The notes under the pieces were generated by a model. That model had not been told where the DNA came from and made no database searches. It saw nothing but the letters and a program-made list of their open reading frames with translations. The position numbers and the translations under genes were made by a program. From an uncultured Eubacteriales bacterium (GTDB lineage: Bacteria > Bacillota > Clostridia > Christensenellales > Aristaeellaceae): a stretch of DNA of 43,745 nt. This document shows, one piece after another, positions 1 to 8,209 of the stretch; positions within the stretch are counted from its first letter, which is position 1, and every line of letters starts with the position of its first letter. The stretch is taken from the NCBI GenBank assembly GCA_900548145.1, contig URJB01000015.1, positions 1 through 43,745 on the forward strand, written 5' to 3'.

Positions 1-14
1 GGCACGGCAGTGCC
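1..14. repeat. Small hairpin at window edge
   Basis: GGCAC-ggca-GTGCC forms a 5-bp stem just downstream of sigH. It could be part of the operon terminator, but its T-tail would fall outside the window, so this cannot be decided. Confidence 0.3.
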
Positions 15-50
15 AAAGACGATGATTGAGGTTGCGGATCACTGCCCCTG

Positions 51-845
51 CTAGTCGTCTTGGGATTTGGTTTCGGCGAGGAACTTTTCCAGCTTGCGCT
101 TTACGCGCTGAAGGGCGTTGTCGATGGACTTCACGTGGCGGCCCAGCTTGTCGGCGATCTCCTGATAGCTCTTGCCGTCCAGATAGGCGTTGAGAACGTC
201 CTGCTCCAGACTGGAAAGCACCTGATCCACCCGGTCGCGGATGGAGACCAGATCCTCCTGCCCGATGATGAGATCCTCCGGGTTCTGAGCACGGCCTTCC
301 ACGATCACATCCATGAGGGTGCGGTCGCTTTCCTCGTCGTAAATGGGCTTGTTGAGGGAAACGTAGCTGTTCAGGGGCACGTGCTTCTGCCGGGTGGCCG
401 TCTTGATGGCGGTGATGATCTGCCGAGTGATACATAGCTCTGCAAAGGCGCGGAAGCTGGACAGGCGCTCCGGCTGATAGTCCCGGATGGCCTTGTAGAG
501 ACCGATCATGCCCTCCTGCACGATGTCCTCGTGATCAGCGCCGATGAGAAAATAGCTGCGCGCCTTAGAACGCACGAAGTTTTTGTACTTGTACAGTAGG
601 TATTCCACCGCGGCGTCGTCATGCTGCTGGGCCTGTGACACGATCTCCTCGTCGGTCAGCCCGGCAAAGCGGGTGGAGTATTCCCATGGATTTTCCTCGT
701 CCGGCTCACCGAAGTCCTCGGACGCTTTCTCGTCCCCTTCGTTGGGATCGGTTTCTTCCCCTTCGGAAAGGATGGGTTCCAGTTCTTCGTCGCCGAGTTC
801 GTTCAGGCTGTCCATTTCTTCCTGTTCGTCCCGCTCGTCCGTCAC
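51..845 (-). CDS. sigH: RNA polymerase sigma-H factor with acidic N-terminal extension
   Basis: This is the stationary-phase/early sporulation sigma factor (Spo0H type), which directs RNA polymerase to sporulation-initiation promoters. From about residue 62 it closely follows Bacillus SigH: region 2 carries SYFLIGADHEDIVQEGMIGL, followed by FAELCITRQIITAIKTATRQ, and region 4 ends with an HTH containing SYQEIADKLGRHVKSIDNA. The first ~57 residues are extra and strongly acidic (mostly E and D), so the protein is 264 aa against about 218 aa in Bacillus. The start is GTG, preceded by AGGAGGTG at good spacing, so the extension appears to be translated. It is the last gene of the rlmD-mrnC-thyX-rlmB-rae1-sigH operon, an order conserved in Firmicutes. 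The family assignment is very secure; the role of the acidic tail is unknown. Confidence 0.95.
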   Translation of the reverse strand: MTDERDEQEEMDSLNELGDEELEPILSEGEETDPNEGDEKASEDFGEPDEENPWEYSTRFAGLTDEEIVSQAQQHDDAAVEYLLYKYKNFVRSKARSYFLIGADHEDIVQEGMIGLYKAIRDYQPERLSSFRAFAELCITRQIITAIKTATRQKHVPLNSYVSLNKPIYDEESDRTLMDVIVEGRAQNPEDLIIGQEDLVSIRDRVDQVLSSLEQDVLNAYLDGKSYQEIADKLGRHVKSIDNALQRVKRKLEKFLAETKSQDD

Positions 846-894
846 GGCAGTTCACCTCCTGTTCCCGTTTTCCGCATGAATGCGGAAAATAAAA

Positions 895-1407
895 TCAGTC
901 TTTTCGCCTCCGGATCTCGTCCAGAAGCTCGTATTGCGCCCGGGGCATGGCAGCGGCAATGGTGGACGCGCCGCTGGCCGGATTGGGGCGGTGCTGATCC
1001 CGGCCCCGGCTGCGGGTCTGGTTCAGCTCCCACCATAGCTCCCGGGAGCTGATGCGGGTAGCGCCCCGGCCCAGAATGACCGTCTGCTCCACATTGTCGC
1101 TGGTAGCCACCCGTGCCTCCCGGTACTTGGGCATTTCCTGGCACTGCCGTTCGATGTAGTGATCGGCGGTCTCTCCATGCCGGGTGTAGACCACGGTCAG
1201 GCCGTCCCGCTCGTCCACTGTGCGCAGGGTGCGGTCGGTGCGGTAGCCGTCGAACACCAGCCAGACCTCCTGACCGCTGTACCCGGCGTAATCCTCCAAT
1301 AGGTGGATCAGCCGGTCGCGGCACACGTCCAGAGGCCAGTTCTCCCGCTGCGCCTGCGGCCATGCGCCGATGACGTTGTAGCCGTCCACATATAAGAGCG
1401 GTTTCAT
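895..1407 (-). CDS. rae1: Rae1/YacP NYN-domain ribonuclease
   Basis: This is a 170-residue NYN (PIN-like) domain protein of the YacP family. In Bacillus, Rae1 is an endoribonuclease that enters the ribosomal A-site and cuts mRNA in a translation-dependent way. Visible family features are the N-terminal LLYVDGYNVIGAWP with the metal-binding Asp, the central VWLVFDGYRTD, and VVYTRHGETADHYIE with acidic residues. The ATG start lies 7 bp after the rlmB stop, with only a weak ribosome site, which suggests translational coupling. Its place between rlmB and sigH is the standard Firmicutes arrangement. Confidence 0.88.
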   Translation of the reverse strand: MKPLLYVDGYNVIGAWPQAQRENWPLDVCRDRLIHLLEDYAGYSGQEVWLVFDGYRTDRTLRTVDERDGLTVVYTRHGETADHYIERQCQEMPKYREARVATSDNVEQTVILGRGATRISSRELWWELNQTRSRGRDQHRPNPASGASTIAAAMPRAQYELLDEIRRRKD

Positions 1408-1414
1408 GGCGGAA

Positions 1415-2695
1415 TTACCGGGAACGCATGACCGCGTACATCAGCACGCCCGCCGCCACGCTGGCGTTCAGGCTGTCCAGATGACCCCGCAGGGGCAGGG
1501 AAACGGTCTTGTCGCAGCATTCCAGCACCCGGCGGCTGACGCCCTCGCCTTCCGCGCCGATGACCAGCGCCACCGCGCCGTCAAACTTCACACTGGCGTA
1601 GTCCTCGCCGTCCATATCGGCGGCATAGACCCAGATATTGCGCTCCTTCAGAGCTTCGATGGTGTTGCCCAGATTGGTCACGCGGGCCACGGGCAGGTAT
1701 TCCACCGCGCCCGCGCTGGCCTTCACCGCGGCGGGGGTCAGGCCCACGGCCCGGCGCTCCTGCACGATCACGCCGTGCGCGCCGGCGCATTCCGCCGTCC
1801 GAATGATCGCGCCCAGGTTGTGGGGATCGGTGATACCGTCCAGAAGCACCAGGAAGGGCTGCTCGTTCCGGGCTTCGGCCAGCTCCAGCATATCCTCCAG
1901 CGTGCTGTAATGATAGGCGGACGCAAAGGCCAGCATTCCCTGATGATTGTGGGTAATGGCGTCCAGACGGGCGCGGTCCACTTCCTGCACGGGAATGTGG
2001 CGTTCCTTGGCCATCTGCACAATCTCCCGGGCGGAGCCGCTGAGCTCGCCCCGGGCCACCAGAAGCTTTTCGATGTCCCGGCCGCTCTTGAGGGCCTCCC
2101 GGATGGGATTGCGGCCGCTGAGCAGATTCTCGTTGGGCACCACGTCCGGCTCGGTCTCCACGGCGGGGGCGGGCTGATAGGTCGCGGGCGCGGCATAGCG
2201 GAACTTGTTGTAGCCGCTTTCCTCGCCGCTGCGGCGGGCCTTGCGCTGCTCGTCGTAGGAGGCGGGGGTCACGTTGCTGCCCCGTTCCTCGTAGCGGGGC
2301 GCGTTTTTGGAGAAGCGGTATTCGCCCTGCTGGGGCTTGGGGCTGAACTTGCGGTCTTCGCTGCGACCGTCGCGCCGGTCGCCGTCAAAGCGGCGCTCCT
2401 GCCCGGGACGGGCGCTGCCGTAACGCTTGCCGGACTCCGAGCGGTGATCGCCGCCATAAGGCTTGCGGTCGTTATTCCGATGGTCGCCGTAGGACTTGCG
2501 TTCGCCGTCGTACCGGCGCTCGTCGGAGCGGGAACCGTCGTGGTAGCGCTTGCCCTCTCCGTTCCGGCTGCCGGACTTGCCGAAGCTGTATTTGCCGGTG
2601 TAGTGGCTGCCCTCATCGTCAAAGCCGCCCCGATTCTGGGCCACGGCCTGTTTTTCCCTGCGGGTCTTTCCTTTTACGTCTTTATAAAATGCCAT
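1415..2695 (-). CDS. rlmB: 23S rRNA (guanosine-2'-O-)-methyltransferase RlmB, with long disordered N-terminus
   Basis: This SpoU-family (SPOUT, trefoil-knot) methyltransferase would modify G2251 of 23S rRNA. The core starts near residue 188 with NENLLSGRNPIREAL and carries the three SpoU motifs: NLGAIIRTAECAGAHG, IGAEGEGVSR and LPLRGHLDSLNASVAAG. The first ~185 residues are low-complexity and rich in Arg, Gly, Asp, Ser and Tyr (runs such as RRYDGERKSYGDHR), about 426 aa in total versus about 250 aa for Bacillus RlmB. I chose the ATG at 2695 because AGGA lies upstream at good spacing; an ATG 33 bp further upstream lacks one. RlmB proteins with RGG-like tails are known in Clostridia, and the tail may bind RNA (inference). 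The gene lies in the rRNA-processing operon between thyX and rae1. Confidence 0.92.
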   Translation of the reverse strand: MAFYKDVKGKTRREKQAVAQNRGGFDDEGSHYTGKYSFGKSGSRNGEGKRYHDGSRSDERRYDGERKSYGDHRNNDRKPYGGDHRSESGKRYGSARPGQERRFDGDRRDGRSEDRKFSPKPQQGEYRFSKNAPRYEERGSNVTPASYDEQRKARRSGEESGYNKFRYAAPATYQPAPAVETEPDVVPNENLLSGRNPIREALKSGRDIEKLLVARGELSGSAREIVQMAKERHIPVQEVDRARLDAITHNHQGMLAFASAYHYSTLEDMLELAEARNEQPFLVLLDGITDPHNLGAIIRTAECAGAHGVIVQERRAVGLTPAAVKASAGAVEYLPVARVTNLGNTIEALKERNIWVYAADMDGEDYASVKFDGAVALVIGAEGEGVSRRVLECCDKTVSLPLRGHLDSLNASVAAGVLMYAVMRSR

Positions 2696-2743
2696 GTTGT
2701 TTCCTGCTTTCTTTTTGGTTCGTTCCATTTTGTTTCAGGTGAT

Positions 2744-3502
2744 TCAGGCTTCTGCTAGGCCTGACGGCTGATTTTCCCGGAGGAAGGCTTCCCGCCGGGC
2801 GCGCATTTCCGCCTGACGTCCGCAGCTCTTGGCTCCCTCGGGGCAGCCCCGGCGGAGACATTCCGGCCCCGCGTCCGCGAACAGGGCGGGGACTTCCTTG
2901 TAGCAGAGGGCGAACATGCTCTCCGCCAGTGCGCGAATTTCCCACTGGGCCCGGCTGCACATGCGCAGCGCGAAGAAGTGCCGCAGCTCCCGGGCGTTCA
3001 TGGTCAGCATGATGCGGGTCTCGCAGGCTCCCGGCAGCACGAAGCGCGCGTCCTCGTTGCTCTTTTCGCCCGCCGCGCCGAGCCGTTCCTGCCATTCCTC
3101 GTACCACTGCTGCATTTGCGCCATCTGGCCCCGGTATTCGGCGGCTGCGTCCTCGCCCAGCGCCGCAATGGCGGGGGGAACGATGTAGCCGAAGCCGTCC
3201 TTGTAGCTGACGTACCGCTGGCTCTGCACGCTGAAGCTGGCGATGCGGTGCCGGGTCAGCTGGGCCAGCAGCACGCGGCTGACGCCCTCGATCAAAAACG
3301 TGAAGGACACGTGTTCCAGCACGCTTTCGTGCCCCATGCTCATCAGCTTTTCCAAAAAAGCCTGCTGATCCTGCCGGGACACCTTCTCCATCAGCTTGTC
3401 CACATTGCCCCCGGCATAGCACAGCCGGGCTCCCAGCGCGATCTGCGCCTGCGCGTCCGGCGTGTGGCTCAAAAGAAGCACCCGCTGCTTGCACTCCGGC
3501 AC
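2744..3502 (-). CDS. thyX: FAD-dependent thymidylate synthase ThyX
   Basis: It makes dTMP from dUMP using methylene-tetrahydrofolate and FADH2, the flavin-dependent alternative to ThyA. The ThyX signature RHRxxSxxxxSxRY is intact at residues 84-97 (RHRIASFSVQSQRY). ESVLEHVSFTFLIEG before it and ELRHFFALRMCSRAQWEIR after it are also typical. The protein has 252 aa, at the upper end for the family, with a C-terminal tail containing several cysteines. The start is GTG with a purine-rich GGGAGAGGGGG site. Clostridia often place thyX between mrnC and rlmB, as here. Confidence 0.95.
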   Translation of the reverse strand: MPECKQRVLLLSHTPDAQAQIALGARLCYAGGNVDKLMEKVSRQDQQAFLEKLMSMGHESVLEHVSFTFLIEGVSRVLLAQLTRHRIASFSVQSQRYVSYKDGFGYIVPPAIAALGEDAAAEYRGQMAQMQQWYEEWQERLGAAGEKSNEDARFVLPGACETRIMLTMNARELRHFFALRMCSRAQWEIRALAESMFALCYKEVPALFADAGPECLRRGCPEGAKSCGRQAEMRARREAFLRENQPSGLAEA

Positions 3503-3540
3503 GGCCTTTCCCCCTCTCCCTGATTGAGTAACATCTTATT

Positions 3541-3948
3541 TTAATGGATTGCCCCGGCGATGTCAAACAATTCGCCGATTCTTTCCATCTGCCCGGAAAG
3601 GTACAGATAGCCCATCAGTGCCTCCAATCCGGTGGCGCGGCTGTAGTCCTCGGGGGACTGATTCTTGGGCACGGCGTGCTTGGCGTGGGCGTTTTCGCCC
3701 CGGCGCAGCACGTCACGTTCTTCTTCGGTCAGATAGGGTTCGATCTCCCGGCTGGCCCGGGCCTGCGCCGCCGCGTTCACCAGCTGCACGGCCCTGCGGT
3801 GCAGGGCCCCCGCCTTTTCGCCGGAGCGGAGCAGGCTGCGCCGCACCAGCAGATCCCACACCGTGTCCCCTACATAGGCCAAAGCCAGCGGCGTTTTCAG
3901 CCGGGCCTCCCGGGCAGTCATCAGGGGGGAAAACAATTCGGTGGGCAT
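3541..3948 (-). CDS. mrnC: Mini-ribonuclease III
   Basis: This is an RNase III catalytic domain without a double-stranded RNA-binding domain. In Bacillus, Mini-III trims the 5' and 3' ends of 23S rRNA precursors. The signature LALAYVGDTVWDLLVRR contains the catalytic Asp, and the LEALMGYLYLSGQ helix near the C-terminus supplies the second acidic site. The length of 135 aa is normal. The ATG at 3948 follows GGAGGA closely; an in-frame start at 3975 would overlap the end of rlmD and is possible but less well supported. It is translated from the same transcript as rlmD and thyX. Confidence 0.93.
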   Translation of the reverse strand: MPTELFSPLMTAREARLKTPLALAYVGDTVWDLLVRRSLLRSGEKAGALHRRAVQLVNAAAQARASREIEPYLTEEERDVLRRGENAHAKHAVPKNQSPEDYSRATGLEALMGYLYLSGQMERIGELFDIAGAIH

Positions 3949-3967
3949 GGGCTCCTCCTCTTTTCCG

Positions 3968-5347
3968 TCAGTCATGGGGCTCGTCCCAAATCAGGGAGAC
4001 CACGTTTTCCACGCCGCCCGCATAGCAGAACATGTCCACCGGCTGGCAGGCCTCCAGCCGGTAGCCGCCCTGCCGCAGCAGCTTCACGTCCCGGGCCTGC
4101 GTGGGCACGTGACAGCTGACGTACACCACCCGCCGGGGCCGGGCTTCCAGCACCGCGTCGATCACCGGCTGCTCCACGCCCTTCCGGGGCGGATCCAGCA
4201 GCACTGCGTCCGGCCGAAGGCCCTGCCCCACCAGCCCCGGCAGCACATCCTCCACCGCGCCCAGATGGAACTCCGCGTTTTCAATCCCGTTCCGGGCAGC
4301 GTTGCGCCGGGCGGCCTCCACCGCCTGAGGCACGATCTCGATGCCGATCACCTTTTGGGCGCTGCCCGCCATGCACAGGGAAATGGTGCCCGCGCCCGCG
4401 TAAGCGTCCACAACGATGTCCTCCGGTCGAAGCGCCGCAAGGCGGATAGCACATTCGTACAGCCGCTCGCACTGATCGGGGTTCACCTGAAAGAAGGAAA
4501 GGGGCGCGATCTCAAACGTCAGGCCCAGCAGTGTTTCCTCAATGGTATCCGCTCCCCACAGTTTTCGGGAGCTGCTGCCCAGAATGACGTTATTTCGGGC
4601 CCAGTTCACGCTCAGGTGCAGCGCCCGGAAGCCGAGCATGGCTTTCTGCAAAAGCTCGGTCAGCATTGAGACCTCCGGCAGCCTGTCGGACGCGGCGACC
4701 AGCAGCACCATGACGTCGCCCCGCCGGTTAGAACGGATCACCACATGCCGCAAAAGTCCCTTGCCCGTGACCTCGTCGTAGGGCTGCACCCGGCAGCGGC
4801 TCATCCACGTCTTGACCGCGCCCACGATGGGGCTCAGCTCCGTCATGGAAATGGGACAGTTCTCGATGGAAATGATCTGGTGGCTGCGGCGGCGATAAAA
4901 GCCCAGTTCCGGCTCCCGCCAGCTCCCGCCCACCGGCAGGGCGGTTTTGTTGCGGCAGTGCCACGGCTCCGCCGCCCCCAGCACCGGCGGCACCTGCTCG
5001 GTCGCAAGCCCCAGTCCGGCGATGCGGTTCAGGCAGTCCAGCACCTGCAGGCGCTTGGCTTCCAGCGTGGCCTCGTAGGTCATATGCTGGCCGCTGCAGC
5101 CGCCGCATTTGTCGTACACCGGGCAACGCGGCTGCGCCCGCTGGGCCGACGGCTCCAGCACCTGCACCAGCCGACCGAAAGCGTAGTTGGGCAGTGCCTT
5201 GACGATCTGCACCTCCGCCGTTTCCCCGGGCAGCACCCCCGGCACGAACACGGCCATGCCCTCATGGGAACAAACGCCCTCCAGCTCACTGCCCAGCCGG
5301 GCGCAGGAAAGGGTCAGCCGTTGATTTTTCTCCAAAGCCCCGCTCAT
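3968..5347 (-). CDS. rlmD: 23S rRNA (uracil-1939-C5)-methyltransferase, RlmD/RumA family
   Basis: This is a SAM-dependent tRNA/rRNA m5U methyltransferase of the RumA/TrmA (COG2265) family. An N-terminal TRAM domain (SCARLGSELEGVC onwards) is followed by iron-sulphur cysteines in CPVYDKCGGCSGQHM, the SAM-binding DAYAGAGTISLCM, the DPPRKG motif, and VSCHVPTQARD with the catalytic Cys. The ATG at 5347 has GGAAGG upstream and gives 459 aa, normal for the family; the frame stays open upstream but lacks a good ribosome site there. It is the first gene of the operon that ends with sigH. Firmicutes carry RlmD-, RlmCD- and TrmA-like paralogues, so the exact target base is not certain from sequence alone. 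Confidence 0.9.
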   Translation of the reverse strand: MSGALEKNQRLTLSCARLGSELEGVCSHEGMAVFVPGVLPGETAEVQIVKALPNYAFGRLVQVLEPSAQRAQPRCPVYDKCGGCSGQHMTYEATLEAKRLQVLDCLNRIAGLGLATEQVPPVLGAAEPWHCRNKTALPVGGSWREPELGFYRRRSHQIISIENCPISMTELSPIVGAVKTWMSRCRVQPYDEVTGKGLLRHVVIRSNRRGDVMVLLVAASDRLPEVSMLTELLQKAMLGFRALHLSVNWARNNVILGSSSRKLWGADTIEETLLGLTFEIAPLSFFQVNPDQCERLYECAIRLAALRPEDIVVDAYAGAGTISLCMAGSAQKVIGIEIVPQAVEAARRNAARNGIENAEFHLGAVEDVLPGLVGQGLRPDAVLLDPPRKGVEQPVIDAVLEARPRRVVYVSCHVPTQARDVKLLRQGGYRLEACQPVDMFCYAGGVENVVSLIWDEPHD

Positions 5348-5388
5348 GAATACCATCCTTCCGTCCCGACGGGTCAGGGCGTTTTTTC

Positions 5389-5409
5389 GCCGGATACAAA
5401 AAATCCGGC
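5389..5409. repeat. Leader hairpin upstream of rlmD
   Basis: GCCGGAT and ATCCGGC are separated by an A-rich loop (T-rich on the transcribed strand) inside the ~150-nt leader between the promoter and rlmD. It has no clear T-tail in the direction of transcription, so it is a leader structure of unknown role. Confidence 0.4.
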
Positions 5410-5506
5410 CGCCCGCAGAAGAAGGCCGCGTCAGACGGCGCTCCGCAGGCAAGCCGGAACGTGTTTCAGCAGGGTTTCCCCCGGCAGCAAATCAAAACCC
5501 AGTTTG

Positions 5507-5535
5507 ATAATAGCACAACCCGCCGGGGGATACAA
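5507..5535 (-). promoter_or_regulatory. Sigma-A-type promoter for the rlmD-sigH operon
   Basis: On the minus strand TTGTAT (5535-5530) and TATTAT (5512-5507) are separated by 17 bp. This implies a leader of about 150 nt before rlmD. Confidence 0.6.
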
Positions 5536-5542
5536 GAGAAAA

Positions 5543-6199
5543 TCAGAAGGGTTTCACGGCGCTCAGGCCCAGCAGCAGCTGGGCGGAATAATAGATGCCC
5601 AGACTGAGGTAATGCCACAGGGTGGGCTTCTTCTGCACGGTGTTGTAGCACAGCGTCATATCGGACGCTACGAACAGCGCCGCGCCGGCCGCCGCCAGCA
5701 CGGAACGGGTGCCGGGAGCCAAAAAAGGCAGAGGCAGACTGAACGCCAGCAGCGCCGACAGCGCCAGTGCGTAAATTTGCAATCCCAGCAGGATAAACCT
5801 TGCGGGCACTTTGTCCCGGTACCGGTACACGAAAATTTCCAGCACGGCGGCGGCGATCACGAACACGGCCAGGCACCACCAGCTTAGCACCCGGTAGCGG
5901 GACAGGGCCAGCACGTACAGCACGTGTCCCAGAAAGAACAGGAATCCTCCGATCTCAAAGCGAATATCCAGCAGCACGTCGGCAAACACGCAGACGCAAA
6001 GGCCTAGAAAGATCAGTCTGGCGTAGTCGTCGCTGCCGGGCAGGAAAAGCGCCGCATACCCGGCGAACATGGCAGCCATGATGGTGGGCAGGGCTTTAAA
6101 AACCAGGGACAGCACCTTGTTTTTCTGTTTTTTTCCATAAAAGTGGAGGGGCATACACAGTGCCCATGTCAGCAGCACTGTGGCGAGGATCGGGATCAA
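5543..6199 (-). CDS. YhhN/TMEM86-family membrane protein (lysoplasmalogenase-like)
   Basis: This 218-residue polytopic membrane protein is almost entirely hydrophobic, with about eight predicted transmembrane segments. The pattern matches the YhhN (TMEM86) family: an early KKQKNKVLSLVFKALPT region, GLCVCVFADVLLDIR, GHVLYVLALS, and the C-terminal GAALFVASDMTLCYN with YYSAQLLLGLS. Animal members hydrolyse the vinyl-ether bond of lysoplasmalogens. Many anaerobic Clostridia make plasmalogens, so a lipid role is plausible, but the bacterial substrate is inferred. The start is TTG behind AAGGAGG at proper spacing. It stands alone between the rlmD operon and the divergent DUF1461 gene. Confidence 0.8.
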   Translation of the reverse strand: MIPILATVLLTWALCMPLHFYGKKQKNKVLSLVFKALPTIMAAMFAGYAALFLPGSDDYARLIFLGLCVCVFADVLLDIRFEIGGFLFFLGHVLYVLALSRYRVLSWWCLAVFVIAAAVLEIFVYRYRDKVPARFILLGLQIYALALSALLAFSLPLPFLAPGTRSVLAAAGAALFVASDMTLCYNTVQKKPTLWHYLSLGIYYSAQLLLGLSAVKPF

Positions 6200-6293
6200 G
6201 GCGTTTTCCTCCTTATTTGATTATTCCGAATCCATTCTGGTGAACCTATGATACTGTTTTTAGGGACGATTGTCAATCGGAAAGCCCCGCCCC

Positions 6294-6322
6294 TTGTAGG
6301 AAAAGCGGGAAAATGGTACAAT
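6294..6322 (+). promoter_or_regulatory. Promoter for the DUF1461-tsaD pair
   Basis: TTGTAG (6294-6299) and TACAAT (6317-6322) are separated by 17 bp, about 20 bp before the GTG start of the DUF1461 gene. Confidence 0.6.
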
Positions 6323-6344
6323 AGACGGCCGAGGGGGAACGAAT

Positions 6345-7049
6345 GTGAGCAAACGGACGGGAGCGGCGCTGTGCCTGATCGGGGCGCTGTGCTGGATGCT
6401 GGCCGGTCTTGCCGGTACGGTGGTGGGATTCCTGACCTCCGAGGGGCGCTTTGAGCGGGCGCTGCTTCGACAGGTGCCGTGGGAGGCGCTGGGCATTCCG
6501 CAGGAGGAACTTCGGGCGTTTGCCGGGGAGACCATGCGGTATTTCCGGGGCGAGACCGACCGCTGGGAACCAGAAGTCACCGCCGCAAGCGGGCCGATCG
6601 TGATCTCCGAGGCCTTTACGCGGCATATGGAGACCGTGCGAAACGGCATCCGCACTGCCCGGGCGCTGGCAATCGCAGGCGCGGTTCTGGGTACGGCGCT
6701 GATGGCGTTGGCCGTCTTGAAAAAGCGCTTTTCGCTGGCGGGCTATGAGCTGGGCGGGTCTCTGCCGCTGATGCTGGCCGCCATACTGGGGTTGTGGGCC
6801 GCGGCGGATTTTTCCGCCATGTGGGGCTGGCTCCACCGTACCTTCATCCCCGATGGGATTTTTCCCACTTACGAGCCGGTGATGCTGCTGTTTCCCGGCA
6901 GTCTGTTCGCCGAATACCTGCCCCCCGTTCTGACGGCCTTCGGGCTGACGGCGCTGGCCGTGCTGGGTCTGCCGCCCCTTCTGCGGGCGGGATACAGACG
7001 GTTCCCACGGAACCGTTCCAATGCTGAAACAAAGGATGAATTGCCATGA
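6345..7049 (+). CDS. DUF1461 (TIGR01906) integral membrane protein
   Basis: This is a 234-residue membrane protein with four or five hydrophobic segments: one near the N-terminus (about 7-30), others near 105-122 and 133-155, and one near 190-212. Features that recall the DUF1461/TIGR01906 family are the extracytoplasmic HMETVR after the first helix and the WLHRTFIPDGIFPTYEPVMLLFPGSLF block. The function of this family is unknown. The start is GTG after GAGGGGG. Its last codons overlap the tsaD start in an ATGA arrangement, so the two genes are probably translationally coupled. Confidence 0.7.
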   Translation: MSKRTGAALCLIGALCWMLAGLAGTVVGFLTSEGRFERALLRQVPWEALGIPQEELRAFAGETMRYFRGETDRWEPEVTAASGPIVISEAFTRHMETVRNGIRTARALAIAGAVLGTALMALAVLKKRFSLAGYELGGSLPLMLAAILGLWAAADFSAMWGWLHRTFIPDGIFPTYEPVMLLFPGSLFAEYLPPVLTAFGLTALAVLGLPPLLRAGYRRFPRNRSNAETKDELP

Positions 7050-8104
7050 ATACCATCCCGGAAATGCAAGCCAAGCTGGACGCACTGCGGCAAAAGCCTG
7101 CCGTGCGCATTCTGGCCATGGAATCCAGCTGCGACGAGACCGCCGCCGCCATCATCGAAAACGGGCGGAAGATCGTTTCCAGCGTTATTTTTTCTCAGGC
7201 GGACACCCACGCCCTGTATGGCGGCGTGGTGCCGGAGATCGCCAGCCGCGCCCACGTGGATGCGTGCGACCGGGTGGTGGATCAGGCGCTGAAAGAGGCC
7301 GACATGGCACTTTCCGACGTGGACGCGCTGGCCGTGACCTACGGCCCCGGGCTGGTGGGCGCGCTGCTGACCGGCGTGAACTGCATGAAGGGGCTCAGCT
7401 ATACCAGCCGGATCCCGCTGGTGCCGGTCAATCATATCGAGGGCCATGTCAGCGCCAATTTCCTGACCACGCCTGATCTGGAACCGCCGTTCCTCTGTCT
7501 GGTGGTCAGCGGCGGCCACAGCCACATCGTCCGGGTGAACGACTATGCGGACTATACCCTGCTGGGTCAGACGGTGGACGACGCGGCGGGCGAAGCCTTT
7601 GACAAGGCGGCGCGGGTGCTGGGGCTGAACTACCCCGGCGGTCCTTTGCTGAGCAGGCTGGCCGAGGGCGGCGACGCTCATTTTCTGACGCTGCCCCATC
7701 CCCATCCCGACGGAAAGTACGACTTCTCCTTCAGCGGCCTGAAGACCGCCTTTCTGAACGCCTGCCACAAGATGGAGCAGAAGGGCGAGGAACTCCCCCG
7801 GGCCGATCTGGCCGCCTCCTTCGAGCAGGCCGTGGTGGACACTCTGTGCGAAAAAGCTTCACTGGCTATGACGGATTTCGGGCTGTCCACCCTGTGCATC
7901 GCGGGGGGCGTCAGCGCCAACCGGCGGCTGCGGCAGCAGTTGACGGAACTGAGCCGCAAGCAGGGCTTCCGCCTGTGTATGCCGGAATTATGGCTCTGCA
8001 CCGACAACGCCGCCATGATCGGCTCCGCCGCCTATTACCGGCTGCGCAAGGGCGAGCTGGCCCCGTTGGAACTGAACGCCGTGCCCGCCCTGTCCCTTTG
8101 CTGA
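7046..8104 (+). CDS. tsaD: tRNA threonylcarbamoyladenosine biosynthesis protein TsaD
   Basis: TsaD, with TsaB and TsaE, transfers the threonylcarbamoyl group to A37 of ANN-decoding tRNAs. It is an ASKHA-fold protein. Motifs seen: LAMESSCDETAAAI at 23-36, the metal-binding HIEGH at 130-134, LVVSGGHSHI, the GEAFDKAARVLGLNYPGG segment, and LCIAGGVSANRRLR near the C-terminus. Length (352 aa) is normal, though about 15 residues precede the usual start of the fold. The ATG overlaps the upstream stop. TsaB and TsaE are not in the window. Confidence 0.97.
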   Translation: MNTIPEMQAKLDALRQKPAVRILAMESSCDETAAAIIENGRKIVSSVIFSQADTHALYGGVVPEIASRAHVDACDRVVDQALKEADMALSDVDALAVTYGPGLVGALLTGVNCMKGLSYTSRIPLVPVNHIEGHVSANFLTTPDLEPPFLCLVVSGGHSHIVRVNDYADYTLLGQTVDDAAGEAFDKAARVLGLNYPGGPLLSRLAEGGDAHFLTLPHPHPDGKYDFSFSGLKTAFLNACHKMEQKGEELPRADLAASFEQAVVDTLCEKASLAMTDFGLSTLCIAGGVSANRRLRQQLTELSRKQGFRLCMPELWLCTDNAAMIGSAAYYRLRKGELAPLELNAVPALSLC

Positions 8105-8122
8105 AAAAAGAACGACCGTCCT

Positions 8123-8152
8123 TCATATTTTCCGCTTTTCTCCGCCATACTA
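8123..8152 (+). promoter_or_regulatory. Sigma-G/F-like forespore promoter candidate
   Basis: TCATA (8123-8127) and CATACTA (8146-8152) are separated by 18 bp. This fits the Bacillus sigma-G pattern (GHATR, 18 bp, CATWHTA) except for the first base, and stands directly upstream of a BofC-like gene. Confidence 0.45.
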
Positions 8153-8209
8153 GAGTGTGCCGCTTCCGCGTAAGGCAGACGGCCCCTCCCGGGGAAAGGA
8201 GCAGAAAAG

